Shown here: piece after piece, positions 52,882-61,870 of the stretch
Position numbering within the stretch: position 1 is the first letter of the stretch
Layout of the letters: each line of letters opens with the position of its first letter
DNA from: Herbaspirillum aquaticum
GTDB lineage: Bacteria > Pseudomonadota > Gammaproteobacteria > Burkholderiales > Burkholderiaceae_D
Direction: 5' to 3'
Length of the DNA: 64,000 nt
Assembly: GCF_002213425.1 (NCBI RefSeq)
Contig: NZ_NJGV01000010.1
Span: forward strand, 124,001 to 188,000
Notes under the pieces: model-generated
What the model saw: the letters and a program-made list of their open reading frames with translations, nothing else
The model's database searches: none
Told to the model about the DNA's origin: nothing
Position numbers and translations under genes: made by a program

Positions 52882-53508
52882 TCACTCGATCCAGCTCAAC
52901 TGCGTGAGCTTGACGCGCTCGCCCAGGCGCGGCGCATTGACCAGGTGCCACGCCGTGTATTGCTCGGCATAGGCGGTGTCGGAGGCCATCAGGTCGACCG
53001 GCACCACCACGTCAAAGCCACGGAAGGCGGCGCTGGCCGCCGTATGCAGCACTGCGCCGTGGGCGGCAGCACCGATGCAGACCACGGTCTTGATACCTTT
53101 TTCGCGCAGCATCTTTTCCAGGTCGGTGTTGACGAACTTGTCCGGGCCGGATTTGAACAGCGGCTCGCCGCCCTGCATGGCGGCTTCAGGCCAGATGTCG
53201 GCCGGGGTACTGTTGCCGCCCAGGGTGTAGATCACCGGAACCTTCTTCTCGCGTGCCATGGCCAGCAGCTTGGCCACGCGCGGCAGCATGGCCACGCAGC
53301 GCGGACGCGTATCCGGATGGCAGGTCTGGCGTGCGATGTCGAGCACCAGCACGGCGGTGGTGGCCGGGTCGATGACCACGTGCGACAGCGCCGGCGCGGC
53401 CGGGGCCTTCACCGCCGACCAGTCGTCATAGACGCCTTGGGCCGCAGCCGGGATGCTTGCCGCGAGGCCCATCAGGGCTGCCAGGAGGGCGTGGGAAAAG
53501 AGGCGCAT
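52882..53508 (-). CDS. Exported isochorismatase-fold protein lacking the catalytic Cys
   Basis: 208 residues with a signal peptide (cleavage near residue 24, AAAQG). The fold is shown by VLVLDIARQTCHPD (catalytic Asp) and KSGPDKFVNTDLE (catalytic Lys region). The third residue of the triad should be a Cys in a G-x-x-T-x-x-C-V motif, but here the aligned text is GAAAHGAVLHTAAS, with Ala. It therefore probably lacks cysteine-hydrolase activity, or acts as a periplasmic binding or structural protein. The other copy at 56793 keeps its Cys. No operon partner. Confidence 0.82.
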   Translation of the reverse strand: MRLFSHALLAALMGLAASIPAAAQGVYDDWSAVKAPAAPALSHVVIDPATTAVLVLDIARQTCHPDTRPRCVAMLPRVAKLLAMAREKKVPVIYTLGGNSTPADIWPEAAMQGGEPLFKSGPDKFVNTDLEKMLREKGIKTVVCIGAAAHGAVLHTAASAAFRGFDVVVPVDLMASDTAYAEQYTAWHLVNAPRLGERVKLTQLSWIE

Positions 53509-53749
53509 GGGTTTCCTTTCAGGAACAGGGGGAGCCTGGAGAATCGGTATGGTTGTTCATTTCGTGCTCACTTCCCGCAGCGTGCGATACTCTGCCCGCC
53601 ACGCGGAAACAAATTATCGCTGAGCTTGTCCTATCGCGCAGGCCAGGCAGCGCATTTGTGCCACCGGGGACAAGCCGCCAGGGAAGCGGCGCGACGGATA
53701 ATATTTCACCAGGACAACATCTTGCCGATGGGGCGGCTGAAAGACAGCA

Positions 53750-55417
53750 TTGAACAAACTGCTTGCACGACTCGGGCTGGGTTTGACCGGCCTGGTTTTC
53801 TTCTGGGCACTGGAGTGCATCAGCACCAACGAACTGGCCAAGAGCGGCGTGCTCATGGCAGCCGCCTTGCCGGGCATCGCCGGGCTGTTCCTGGTCTTGC
53901 CGTGGCTGCGCGAGCGTCCGCGCTGGTTCTCGCGCACGGCCCTGGCCATCATCGGGCTGTTCTTCCTGGATGCAGCCATCAAGGGGTTCCTGCGCGACTA
54001 CTTCGGCCTGCGCCCCAATCCCATCCTGGTGCTGCAAGCCATCTTCAACACCAACCCGGCCGAGAGCAGCGAATTCTTCCGTCATAACGGCCGCGACCTG
54101 GCCGAGTCACTGGGCCTACTGCTGGTGGCCTGGACGGGGCTGTGGCTGGGCGAACGCTGGCTGCAGCGCCGTGAGCAGGTACGGCCAGCCGCGCCGTGGC
54201 GCTGGCGCGGCCGGTTGGCCGTGGGCAGCTTGCTGGCCGTGTTCGTGGCATTGCATTTCAATCCCACCATGGCCAAGGAAAATCCGCTGCTGTTCTGGCC
54301 CATCCGTTATCTGGACTATCGCGAGCAACTGGCCCAGGCTGCCCACATGGAAGCGGACGTGGCCCGCAACATGGCGCATCGCTCCGACTGGCAGGTGCGT
54401 TATGCGGGGCCCGAGCGCAACACCGTGGTGTGGATCATCGGCGAGAGCCTCAATCGCGCCAACATGTCGCTCTATGGCTATGAGCGCCCCACCTCGCCCA
54501 CGCTGGAATCGATGCGCAAGGAGCTCATCGTGTTCCGTGACGTGGTCTCCTCGGCGCCGGCCACCATGGACTCGCTGATGAAGATGCTGACGCCGGCCGA
54601 CCTCAACGATCCCCAGGCCTGGAACCGCAAGCCCGATGTGCTGATGCTGGCGCGCGAAGCAGGGTTCCGGATTCACTGGCTCTCCAACCAGCCGCCCAAT
54701 GATGGCTGGCTGGGCCTGGTCTCGCGCCGTGCCGACGAGCAGGTGTTCATCAACAAGGGATCCGGGCGCGGCGAAAACAATTTCGACGGCAACCTGCTGC
54801 CGGCGCTGGAGACCGCCCTGCAGGACCCGGCCCCGAAAAAGCTGATCGTGGTGCACCTGCTGGGCGCGCATCCTACCTACGACATGCGCTATCCCAGCCA
54901 GTACGCGCGCTTTGACACCGTGCGTGATGGCGTGATGGAAAAACTGGAGGGGGCCGATCGTTCGGCATGGATACGCCAGCTGCGCAATGAATACGACAAC
55001 GCCATGGCCTACAACGATTACGTGGTCGGCAACATGGCCAGGCTGACCATGAATGCGGCACGTGAAGACAATGCCAGCCTGCTCTTCAGTTCCGACCACG
55101 CGCAGGAAGTGGGCCATACCCGCAATCACGCCGGCCAGTCGGTCGCCGACGCCACCGGTTATGAAATCCCCATGCTGGTCTGGACCCGCTCCTTCACCGG
55201 CAAGAGTCCGGAAGACAAGGCCCGTCTCGAATACCGTCCCTACCAGACTGACCAGCTGGAGCATACGGTCATGGGCCTCATGGGCGTGCGCTCACGCTAT
55301 TACGATGCGCGCCATGACATCTTGAGCGAGGACTTCACCAGCGGCGTGTTCCACCAGCAGCGACGCATCAACGGCCAGCCTTACCAGCCGCGCACCGTGG
55401 CCTACAACCAGAATTGA
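53750..55417 (+). CDS. Phosphoethanolamine transferase-like sulfatase-fold enzyme
   Basis: 555 residues. Four or five N-terminal helices (to about residue 175) anchor a periplasmic sulfatase-like domain with IIGESLNRANMSLYGYERP, the probable nucleophile Thr in SSAPATMDSLMKML and FSSDHAQEVGH near the end. These residues bind zinc and transfer phosphoethanolamine from phosphatidylethanolamine to lipid A or core sugar, as in EptA, CptA and OpgE. The frame begins with TTG; no in-frame ATG lies upstream within the first helix. The lipid acceptor is not deducible. Monocistronic by appearance. Confidence 0.85.
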   Translation: MNKLLARLGLGLTGLVFFWALECISTNELAKSGVLMAAALPGIAGLFLVLPWLRERPRWFSRTALAIIGLFFLDAAIKGFLRDYFGLRPNPILVLQAIFNTNPAESSEFFRHNGRDLAESLGLLLVAWTGLWLGERWLQRREQVRPAAPWRWRGRLAVGSLLAVFVALHFNPTMAKENPLLFWPIRYLDYREQLAQAAHMEADVARNMAHRSDWQVRYAGPERNTVVWIIGESLNRANMSLYGYERPTSPTLESMRKELIVFRDVVSSAPATMDSLMKMLTPADLNDPQAWNRKPDVLMLAREAGFRIHWLSNQPPNDGWLGLVSRRADEQVFINKGSGRGENNFDGNLLPALETALQDPAPKKLIVVHLLGAHPTYDMRYPSQYARFDTVRDGVMEKLEGADRSAWIRQLRNEYDNAMAYNDYVVGNMARLTMNAAREDNASLLFSSDHAQEVGHTRNHAGQSVADATGYEIPMLVWTRSFTGKSPEDKARLEYRPYQTDQLEHTVMGLMGVRSRYYDARHDILSEDFTSGVFHQQRRINGQPYQPRTVAYNQN

Positions 55418-55427
55418 CGCAGCCAGC

Positions 55428-55444
55428 GCAGGCCTTCGGCCTGC
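55428..55444. terminator. Short perfect hairpin after the transferase gene
   Basis: GCAGGCC-TTC-GGCCTGC, a 7-bp stem 11 bases past the stop, without a T run. Possible weak terminator. Confidence 0.35.
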
Positions 55445-55496
55445 CGCAGGATCCCGCCAGTTCTCGTATCATGCTGCTTTCGTCGCAGATCCCGCC

Positions 55497-56783
55497 ATGT
55501 CCACTTCCCCCGAAATCGCCTTTCCCCGCCACGCCGTGATCATCGGCACCGGCGCCGTCGGCCTGATGAGCGCCATCCACGCACTCGACCAGGGCTTGCA
55601 GGTGACCCTGCTCGATTTCAACGAGGCCGGCAGCCAGGAGGCGTCCAGCTATGGCAATGCCGGCTGGCTGTCCTCGCACTCGGTGATCCCGCCGGTGGAG
55701 CCGGGCATGTGGAAGAAGGTGCCCGGCTACCTGGTGGATCCGCTGGGTCCCTTGTCGATCCGCTGGCGTTACCTGCCGCGCCTCACCCCCTGGCTGGTGC
55801 GCAATCTCGCCAGCGCGCGCCGTGATCGCATCCGCACCACCGCACGCGCCCTGCGCACGCTGGTGGCCGACGCCCGCAGCCTGCATCTGGAAGTGGCGCA
55901 GCGTGCCGGTGTGGCGCACCTGATCGATACCTCGGGCGTGCTGCACGTCTACCGTTCGCGCCGGCATTTCGACAATGACGCCTTCGGCTGGGGCGTGCGC
56001 CGCGAGCTGGGCATCCAGTGGCAGGAAGTGGAGGGCGCGGCCCTGCGCGAACGCGAACCGGACCTGGACCCGGCCTTCGGCTTTGCGGTACAGGTCGACG
56101 AGGCCGGCCATTGCCGCAATCCCGGGGCTTACCTGCAGGCCTTGCAGGCCTATGCGTTGGCGCGCGGAGCGTGCCGGGTCGAGGGACGGGCCACCGGTTT
56201 CCGCGTGGAGAGCGGTCGCTTGAAGGCGGTGCTGACCGAACACGGTGAACTGGCCTGCGACGCTGCCGTCATCTGCGCGGGCGCACGCTCCAAGGCCCTG
56301 GCCGCCGCCGCCGGCGATCACGTGCAACTGGAGAGCGAGCGCGGCTATCACGCCGTCATTGGCGGGCACGAGCATGCAGCGCGTGCCCGCACGCCGATGA
56401 TGGTGTCCGAATTCAAGATCATCGCCACGCAGATGGAAACGGGCTTGCGCATCGCCGGCCAGGTCGAGTTCGCGTCCTTCGAGGCGGCGCCTGACTGGCG
56501 GCGCGGCGAGATCATGCGCGACATCGCCCTGAAACTCTTCCCCGGCCTGCCGCGCACGCTGCCGGCGGAAGACGTGAAATACTGGCTGGGCCGCCGTCCC
56601 AGCACCCCCGACGGCATGCCCTGCATCGGCCCGGCCAGCGCCAGCGGCGACATCATCCACGCCTATGGACACGGTCACATCGGCCTGGGCTGCTCGGCGC
56701 GCACCGGGCGCATCGTCGCGCAGCTGCTGGCGGGGCAGGCGCCGGAAATCGACCTGGCGCCGTTCAGCCCGCAGCGCTTCTGA
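55497..56783 (+). CDS. FAD-dependent D-amino-acid dehydrogenase-like oxidoreductase
   Basis: 428 residues of the DadA/GlpD-like DAO superfamily. The dinucleotide fold is AVIIGTGAVGLMSA near residue 12, with SSYGNAGWLS just after it and a C-terminal GLGCSARTGRIVAQLLAG. Members deaminate D-amino acids or related amines and pass electrons to the membrane pool. The ATG at 55497 starts right after GCC. It is tail to tail with the next gene. Substrate uncertain. Confidence 0.88.
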   Translation: MSTSPEIAFPRHAVIIGTGAVGLMSAIHALDQGLQVTLLDFNEAGSQEASSYGNAGWLSSHSVIPPVEPGMWKKVPGYLVDPLGPLSIRWRYLPRLTPWLVRNLASARRDRIRTTARALRTLVADARSLHLEVAQRAGVAHLIDTSGVLHVYRSRRHFDNDAFGWGVRRELGIQWQEVEGAALREREPDLDPAFGFAVQVDEAGHCRNPGAYLQALQAYALARGACRVEGRATGFRVESGRLKAVLTEHGELACDAAVICAGARSKALAAAAGDHVQLESERGYHAVIGGHEHAARARTPMMVSEFKIIATQMETGLRIAGQVEFASFEAAPDWRRGEIMRDIALKLFPGLPRTLPAEDVKYWLGRRPSTPDGMPCIGPASASGDIIHAYGHGHIGLGCSARTGRIVAQLLAGQAPEIDLAPFSPQRF

Positions 56784-56792
56784 GGTCCGGCT

Positions 56793-57323
56793 TCAGAAAA
56801 CGATATCGGCCGCCGCCGTGATGGTGGTGCGCACGCCATGCGCCCCCAGGTTGGACAGCGTGGCCTGGTGGTGGGCCACCACCTGCTCCACCGACAACAC
56901 CCCATTGGGCGCGGTGGTGTGCGCCCCGGCCGCCAGCGTCACCGGGAAGCCCAGCGCCAGCGCGCGGCGCACGGTCGATTCCACGCAGAACTCGGTCTGC
57001 ATGCCGCCGATCACCAGGCGCGTTACGCCACGGTCGCGCAGCAGCGACTCCAGTGCCGTCTGGTGGAAGGCGTCCGAGCCGCGCTTGCGCAGGGTGAGGT
57101 CATCGTCCTGGTGTTGCAATCCCTGTGCGAGTTGCCACCCGGCACTGTCGTGTTGCAAGCTGCCGCTGTCCTCATGCTGCACGAAGATCACCGGGGCACC
57201 CGCCGCGCGCGCACGGGCCGAGAGCAGGTTGATGTTGGCAATGGTGGCCGCGCCGTTGGCGACCGGCTCGGGGCCGGTGCACAGGGCTTGCTGGACGTCG
57301 ATGATGAGCAGGGCAGTGGTCAT
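56793..57323 (-). CDS. Cysteine hydrolase, isochorismatase family
   Basis: 176 residues. The catalytic triad is intact: Asp in LLIIDVQQ, Lys in LRKRGSDAF and Cys in GGMQTEFCVESTVRRA. Such enzymes hydrolyse amides or vinyl ethers such as nicotinamide, biuret or isochorismate. No signal peptide, unlike the exported relative at 52882. Convergent with the DadA-like gene; nine bases separate the stops. Substrate unknown. Confidence 0.92.
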   Translation of the reverse strand: MTTALLIIDVQQALCTGPEPVANGAATIANINLLSARARAAGAPVIFVQHEDSGSLQHDSAGWQLAQGLQHQDDDLTLRKRGSDAFHQTALESLLRDRGVTRLVIGGMQTEFCVESTVRRALALGFPVTLAAGAHTTAPNGVLSVEQVVAHHQATLSNLGAHGVRTTITAAADIVF

Positions 57324-57491
57324 GGTGGCGAACGCGTGGACAAGAGTGCGCTAGGGTAACAGAGCCCCGGCCAAGCGGCCCCGCAAGGATCTTGCCAGCC
57401 TGACACTGCGGCAATTTGTCCCATTACATCGGCCCCGGTGCTTGGCTACAATGAGGTCTCCCGAGCTTATTCCGTTTTTGCAACAATCTCC

Positions 57492-57671
57492 ATGACTGCC
57501 CTCTTTGACCGCGTTGAAGGCTTCCTGCGCAAGGCATCCGGACTGCATATCCTGCTGGCCCTGCTGCTGGTGTGCGGCCTGCTGTGCTGGGCAGTGTGGG
57601 TATGGGCCACCGGCGAGGGCCGCACGCCCTTCGGCATGCTGGACTTCTGCATCACGCCGCCGGCGAAGTAA
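57492..57671 (+). CDS. Small single-span membrane protein
   Basis: 59 residues with one hydrophobic helix (LLALLLVCGLLCWAVWVWA). The ATG at 57492 is used; an open frame from GTG 57438 adds 18 residues without a ribosome site. TACAAT at 57447-57452 could be its -10 element. No family recognised. Confidence 0.5.
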   Translation: MTALFDRVEGFLRKASGLHILLALLLVCGLLCWAVWVWATGEGRTPFGMLDFCITPPAK

Positions 57672-57728
57672 GCCTCCCGTCGCCCGGTTTCCCCGCCTTC
57701 CTGCACGCCCGGCCTCAAGCGCCCTACA

Positions 57729-60218
57729 ATGGCCGCTTCCCCGTTTTTCATCGGCCGCATGCCTGCTTCGCCTTCCTCCAGTGCCTTCCACCCCCGCCTG
57801 ACCCTGCAGACGCTCACCCGTGGTGAGGGCTTGCTGGGCATGCGCGCGCACGGCCTGTTCGGGCCGCGTGGCGGCATGGTGACGGTGGCGCAGATCGACT
57901 GGGTCTATGGCGAGGGGGCACAGCGCTGGAGCATGCCGGCCCCTGTGGGCCACCCCGATGACGAGGCCGGTTACACGCCCGCGCATGTCGTGCGCGATCA
58001 CGCCGCCGAGGCGGCAGCACTGGAGAGCATTCGCGAGATGGGCCTGCTGCCCCTGCGTGAGGATGCCCTGCAATGGCGTGCCGAGAATCCCCTGCATGAC
58101 GCCGGTCCGCTCTGGACCCTGATGCTGGAAGAATCCTTCGGCGATTTCTGGGCCGACCAGGCCCCGCTTTTGCAGCAGCAGGGCTGGACCTTGCGCGTGC
58201 ATCCGGGGTTTGCGCATGAGAGCGTACCGGTGACGGCCTGGCGCTTCGTCGTCAGCAGCCCGGCCGGCGAGACCGGTGCGCGCGAGGTGGCCGCGCCCCT
58301 GCAGCCGCGCGCCTTCTCCAGCGAGATCTTCGATGGCCTCGACCCCAGTGGCCGCTGGCTGCTGGCGATGGGCATCGAGGTCGATGGCCAGACCCTGGAT
58401 GTGGCGCCGATGGTGGCCGACCTGTTGCGGCGCGACCCGCGCTGGGCCGATGCGCAACAGGTGGAGCGCATGGATCCGCATGCCGTGATCTCGCTGCGTG
58501 CACCGGGCGGCCGCCGCATCGATGCCATGGCCGGTCCACTCAAGGCGGTGGTGCTGTCCTTGCTGGATCTGCTGGTGGACCTCAAGCGCAAGGACGGTCC
58601 GCTGCAGCTCTCGCCCTGGGATGCCCATCGTCTGGATAGCCTGCAGACCGACCTGCAAGCGCTGCAGGGTGGCGCGTCCTGGCACATGAGCGGCGCTGCC
58701 GGCGTACTGCAACTGGCACAGCGACTGCGTGCCGCCGGCAGCGTTGCACCGGTAGCACCACCGGCAGGATTGGGCCTGACCCTGCGCGGCTACCAGCTGC
58801 AAGGCGTGGCCTGGATGCAGTACCTGCGCCAGCACGGCCTGGCCGGCATCCTGGCCGACGACATGGGCCTGGGCAAGACGGCGCAGGTGCTGGCCCATCT
58901 GCTCATCGAACAACAAGAGGGCCGGCTCGACCTGCCCGCGCTGGTGGTGGTGCCGACCTCGCTGCTGTTCAACTGGCAGCAGGAAGCCCAACGCATCGCC
59001 CCGGCCCTGCGCGTGCAGGTGCTGCATGGCCAGGACCGCGCGCGCCATGCCGGTGCCATCGGGCAGGGACAGGCCGACCTGGTGCTGACTACCTATCCGC
59101 TGCTGTGGCGCGATCTCGACCTGCTGCTGTCGCTGCGCTTTCACCTGCTGGTGCTGGATGAGGCGCAGACCATCAAGAACGCCGCCGCCCGCAGCACTGC
59201 CGCCGCACGCCGCCTGCACGCACGTCATCGGCTTTGCATGACCGGCACGCCGCTGGAAAACCATCTCGGCGAATTGTGGAGCCAGTTCCATTTCCTCATG
59301 CCCGGTTTTCTCGGCGATGCGCGCAGCTTCGCGCGGCTCTGGCGCAAGCCCATCGAGCAGCAGGGCGAGACCGTCCGTGCCCGCCTGCTGGCCCAGCGCG
59401 TGCGGCCCTTCATCCTGCGCCGGCGCAAGGAGGATGTCTTGCAGGAGCTGCCGGCGCGCATCGAGATCGTCGAGCGCCTGCAACTGCAGGGCCGCCAGCG
59501 CGAGCTCTACGAGAGCGTGCGCATCGCTGCCGACAAGCAGGTTCGCCGTGCGCTGGAACGCCGGGGCCTCGGCAGCAGCCAGGTCTCGGTGATGGATGCG
59601 CTGCTCAAGCTGCGCCAGGTCTGCTGCGATCCCTACCTGTTGAAGCAGGGCCGCATGCCGCGCGGGCTGGAGCGCGCCAAGATCGAGTGGCTGCGCGATA
59701 CCCTGCCCGCGCTGGTGGAGGAGGGGCGGCGCATCCTGCTGTTCTCGCAATTCACCAGCATGCTGGCCTTGATCGAAGCAGAACTGCAGGCGCTGCAACT
59801 GCCTTGCCTCATGCTCACCGGTGACACCGAACCGGCCGCCCGCAGCGGTGTGATTGAACGCTTCCAGCAAGGTGACGTGCCGCTGATGCTGGTGAGCCTG
59901 AAGGTGGGGGGCGTCGGCCTCAATCTCACCGCCGCCGATACCGTGGTACTGGCCGATCCCTGGTGGAACCCGGCCGTGGAAGAGCAGGCCATTGCCCGCG
60001 CGCACCGGCTGGGGCAGACGCGCCAGGTGTTCGTCTACAAGCTGGTCATCGAGGGCAGTATCGAAGAACGCCTGCTCGAACTGCAGACGCGCAAGTCGGC
60101 GCTGGCCGAGGGCATGCTGGGGCACGATGACACCGCCACCATCAAGTTCGGCGAAGAGGAATTGCAGGCCTTGCTGGCACCGCTGGGGGCGGGCATTGCG
60201 GAGAAAATCCTGTCATAA
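57729..60218 (+). CDS. SNF2-family DNA-dependent ATPase/helicase
   Basis: 829 residues. The first 350 are a bacterial-specific lead-in, then the helicase core: GYQLQGVAWMQYL, Walker A DDMGLGKTAQ, VVPTSLLFNWQQE, DEAQ-box LVLDEAQTIKN, TGTPLENHLGELW, LLFSQFTSMLALIE, and motifs V/VI in LKVGGVGLNLTAADTVVLAD through QAIARAHRLGQT. These proteins translocate on double-stranded DNA and remodel protein-DNA complexes. The start at 57729 lacks a clear ribosome site; ATG 57759 is an alternative. No partner gene is adjacent. Confidence 0.93.
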   Translation: MAASPFFIGRMPASPSSSAFHPRLTLQTLTRGEGLLGMRAHGLFGPRGGMVTVAQIDWVYGEGAQRWSMPAPVGHPDDEAGYTPAHVVRDHAAEAAALESIREMGLLPLREDALQWRAENPLHDAGPLWTLMLEESFGDFWADQAPLLQQQGWTLRVHPGFAHESVPVTAWRFVVSSPAGETGAREVAAPLQPRAFSSEIFDGLDPSGRWLLAMGIEVDGQTLDVAPMVADLLRRDPRWADAQQVERMDPHAVISLRAPGGRRIDAMAGPLKAVVLSLLDLLVDLKRKDGPLQLSPWDAHRLDSLQTDLQALQGGASWHMSGAAGVLQLAQRLRAAGSVAPVAPPAGLGLTLRGYQLQGVAWMQYLRQHGLAGILADDMGLGKTAQVLAHLLIEQQEGRLDLPALVVVPTSLLFNWQQEAQRIAPALRVQVLHGQDRARHAGAIGQGQADLVLTTYPLLWRDLDLLLSLRFHLLVLDEAQTIKNAAARSTAAARRLHARHRLCMTGTPLENHLGELWSQFHFLMPGFLGDARSFARLWRKPIEQQGETVRARLLAQRVRPFILRRRKEDVLQELPARIEIVERLQLQGRQRELYESVRIAADKQVRRALERRGLGSSQVSVMDALLKLRQVCCDPYLLKQGRMPRGLERAKIEWLRDTLPALVEEGRRILLFSQFTSMLALIEAELQALQLPCLMLTGDTEPAARSGVIERFQQGDVPLMLVSLKVGGVGLNLTAADTVVLADPWWNPAVEEQAIARAHRLGQTRQVFVYKLVIEGSIEERLLELQTRKSALAEGMLGHDDTATIKFGEEELQALLAPLGAGIAEKILS

Positions 60219-60260
60219 GCCCGGCTGATGACTGAACGGTATCGCCATCAGCTCAGGCAT

Positions 60261-61694
60261 TCAGGATTTCCACTCCGCCACCTCTTCCAGCGTGCGCCGT
60301 TCCGCATCCACCGCAAAGCGCAGCGCACACCCCCCGGCCAACAGCGCCAGGCATGCGCCCAGCGCATAGCCTGCGGCCACCGCATGGCGGTCACCGCTGG
60401 CGATGAGCCAGCCCAGCAGCACCGGCGCGACGAATCCGCCCACGCCGGTCCCGATGGCATAGAAAATCGAAATGGCCATGGCCCGCATGCGCAGCGGGAA
60501 TACCTCGCTGGCCGTCAGGTAGGCCGAGCTGGCGGCCGCCGAGGCCACGAAGAACACCGCGCTCCAGCACAGCGCCAGTGAACGCGCATCCAGCAACCCG
60601 GCATTGAAGGCCCAGGCCGTGGCGGCCAGTCCCGCACCAGAGAGCAGGTAAGTGGCCGCGATCATGCGGCGGCGGCCGATGCTGTCGAACAGATGGCCCA
60701 ACAGCAGCGGCCCGAGCACATTGCCCAGTGCAAAAGGAAAGATGTAGAGCGCCACGCGATGGTCCGGCACCTGGAAGAAACGCGTGAGCACCAGCGAATA
60801 GGTGAAGAAGATGGCGTTGTACACGAAGGCCTGCGCCACCATCATCAGCGCCACCATCACGCTGCGTTGGCGATAGCGATGCAGCAGCACGTGGGCGATC
60901 TCGCGCCAGGGCAGCATGCCGCTGCCGGCCGTGCCACCCTGGATCGATGCGCCGGGCGCGTGGTCCACGGCGGGCAGGGCTCCGTGTTGCTGCTCGACTT
61001 GCGCTTCGATGCTGCGCACCACGGCTTCGGCTTCTGCGTGGCGGCCATGCATGAGCAGCCAGCGCGGACTTTCCGGCACATGCCGCCGTACCAGCAGCAC
61101 CGCTACTGCCAGTACGGCTCCCAGCAGGAAGCAGACGCGCCAGCCCAGTGCGGCGCCCATCACCTGCGGGTCCAGGATCACCAGCGACAAGCCTGCACCC
61201 AGCGCTGCCCCGATCCAGAAACTGGCGTTGATGATGAGGTTGACCCGTCCCCGCACGCGCGCGGGCACCAGCTCATCAATGGCGGAATTGATGGCCGCGT
61301 ACTCTCCGCCGATGCCAAGGCCAGTCACGAAGCGGCACAGTGCGAGGAACAGGAAATCCTGCGCAAAGGCGGTAGCCAATGTCGCCGCCATGTACAGCAT
61401 GAGCGTCAGCATGAAGAGCCGCTTGCGACCCAGGCGGTCGGTGAGGCGGCCGAAGATGAGCGCGCCCAGCACGGTACCGGCGATGTAGAGCGAGCCGGTC
61501 CAGCCGACCTGCGCCGCATCCAGCGCCAGCGTATCGCTGCGCTCCAGCACGCTGCCCAGCGAGCCGACCAGGGTGACTTCCAGCCCGTCCAGCACCCAGG
61601 CCACGCCCAAGGCGATGACCACGCGCCAGTGCCAGCGCGACCAGGGCAGGCGGTCGAGGCGGGCAGGAATGGTGGCGGATGGGATGGCAATCAT
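60261..61694 (-). CDS. MFS transporter, SP/AAHS type
   Basis: 477 residues with twelve hydrophobic helices. Helix 1 holds WVLDGLEVTLVGSL, the loop 2-3 signature is GRLTDRLGRKRLFM, and a long central loop of about 45 residues lies around 225-270, as in aromatic-acid and sugar carriers. CGGAG six bases before the ATG at 61694 sets the start. Direction and substrate unknown. It is separated from the SNF2 gene by a short hairpin-prone stretch. Confidence 0.88.
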   Translation of the reverse strand: MIAIPSATIPARLDRLPWSRWHWRVVIALGVAWVLDGLEVTLVGSLGSVLERSDTLALDAAQVGWTGSLYIAGTVLGALIFGRLTDRLGRKRLFMLTLMLYMAATLATAFAQDFLFLALCRFVTGLGIGGEYAAINSAIDELVPARVRGRVNLIINASFWIGAALGAGLSLVILDPQVMGAALGWRVCFLLGAVLAVAVLLVRRHVPESPRWLLMHGRHAEAEAVVRSIEAQVEQQHGALPAVDHAPGASIQGGTAGSGMLPWREIAHVLLHRYRQRSVMVALMMVAQAFVYNAIFFTYSLVLTRFFQVPDHRVALYIFPFALGNVLGPLLLGHLFDSIGRRRMIAATYLLSGAGLAATAWAFNAGLLDARSLALCWSAVFFVASAAASSAYLTASEVFPLRMRAMAISIFYAIGTGVGGFVAPVLLGWLIASGDRHAVAAGYALGACLALLAGGCALRFAVDAERRTLEEVAEWKS

Positions 61695-61870
61695 CGAGGG
61701 CTCCGTGGGCGAGACGAGGCGCACCGTGCAGCCTGCGCCTGAACGGCAGACCGCCCGCTGGCGGCGGGGGTTCCTGTGGATGAGCTTGGACGGCCAAATG
61801 CGATGATGACGTTATTTCTGGATTGGGTGACGTCCATGCCGCCCCTGTGGGAGCTCATGCCGAGGCACCG

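Noticed and set aside
57351-60125. Antisense open frame of 924 codons opposite the SNF2 gene
   Set aside because: No recognisable motifs; sense frame has all helicase motifs in order.
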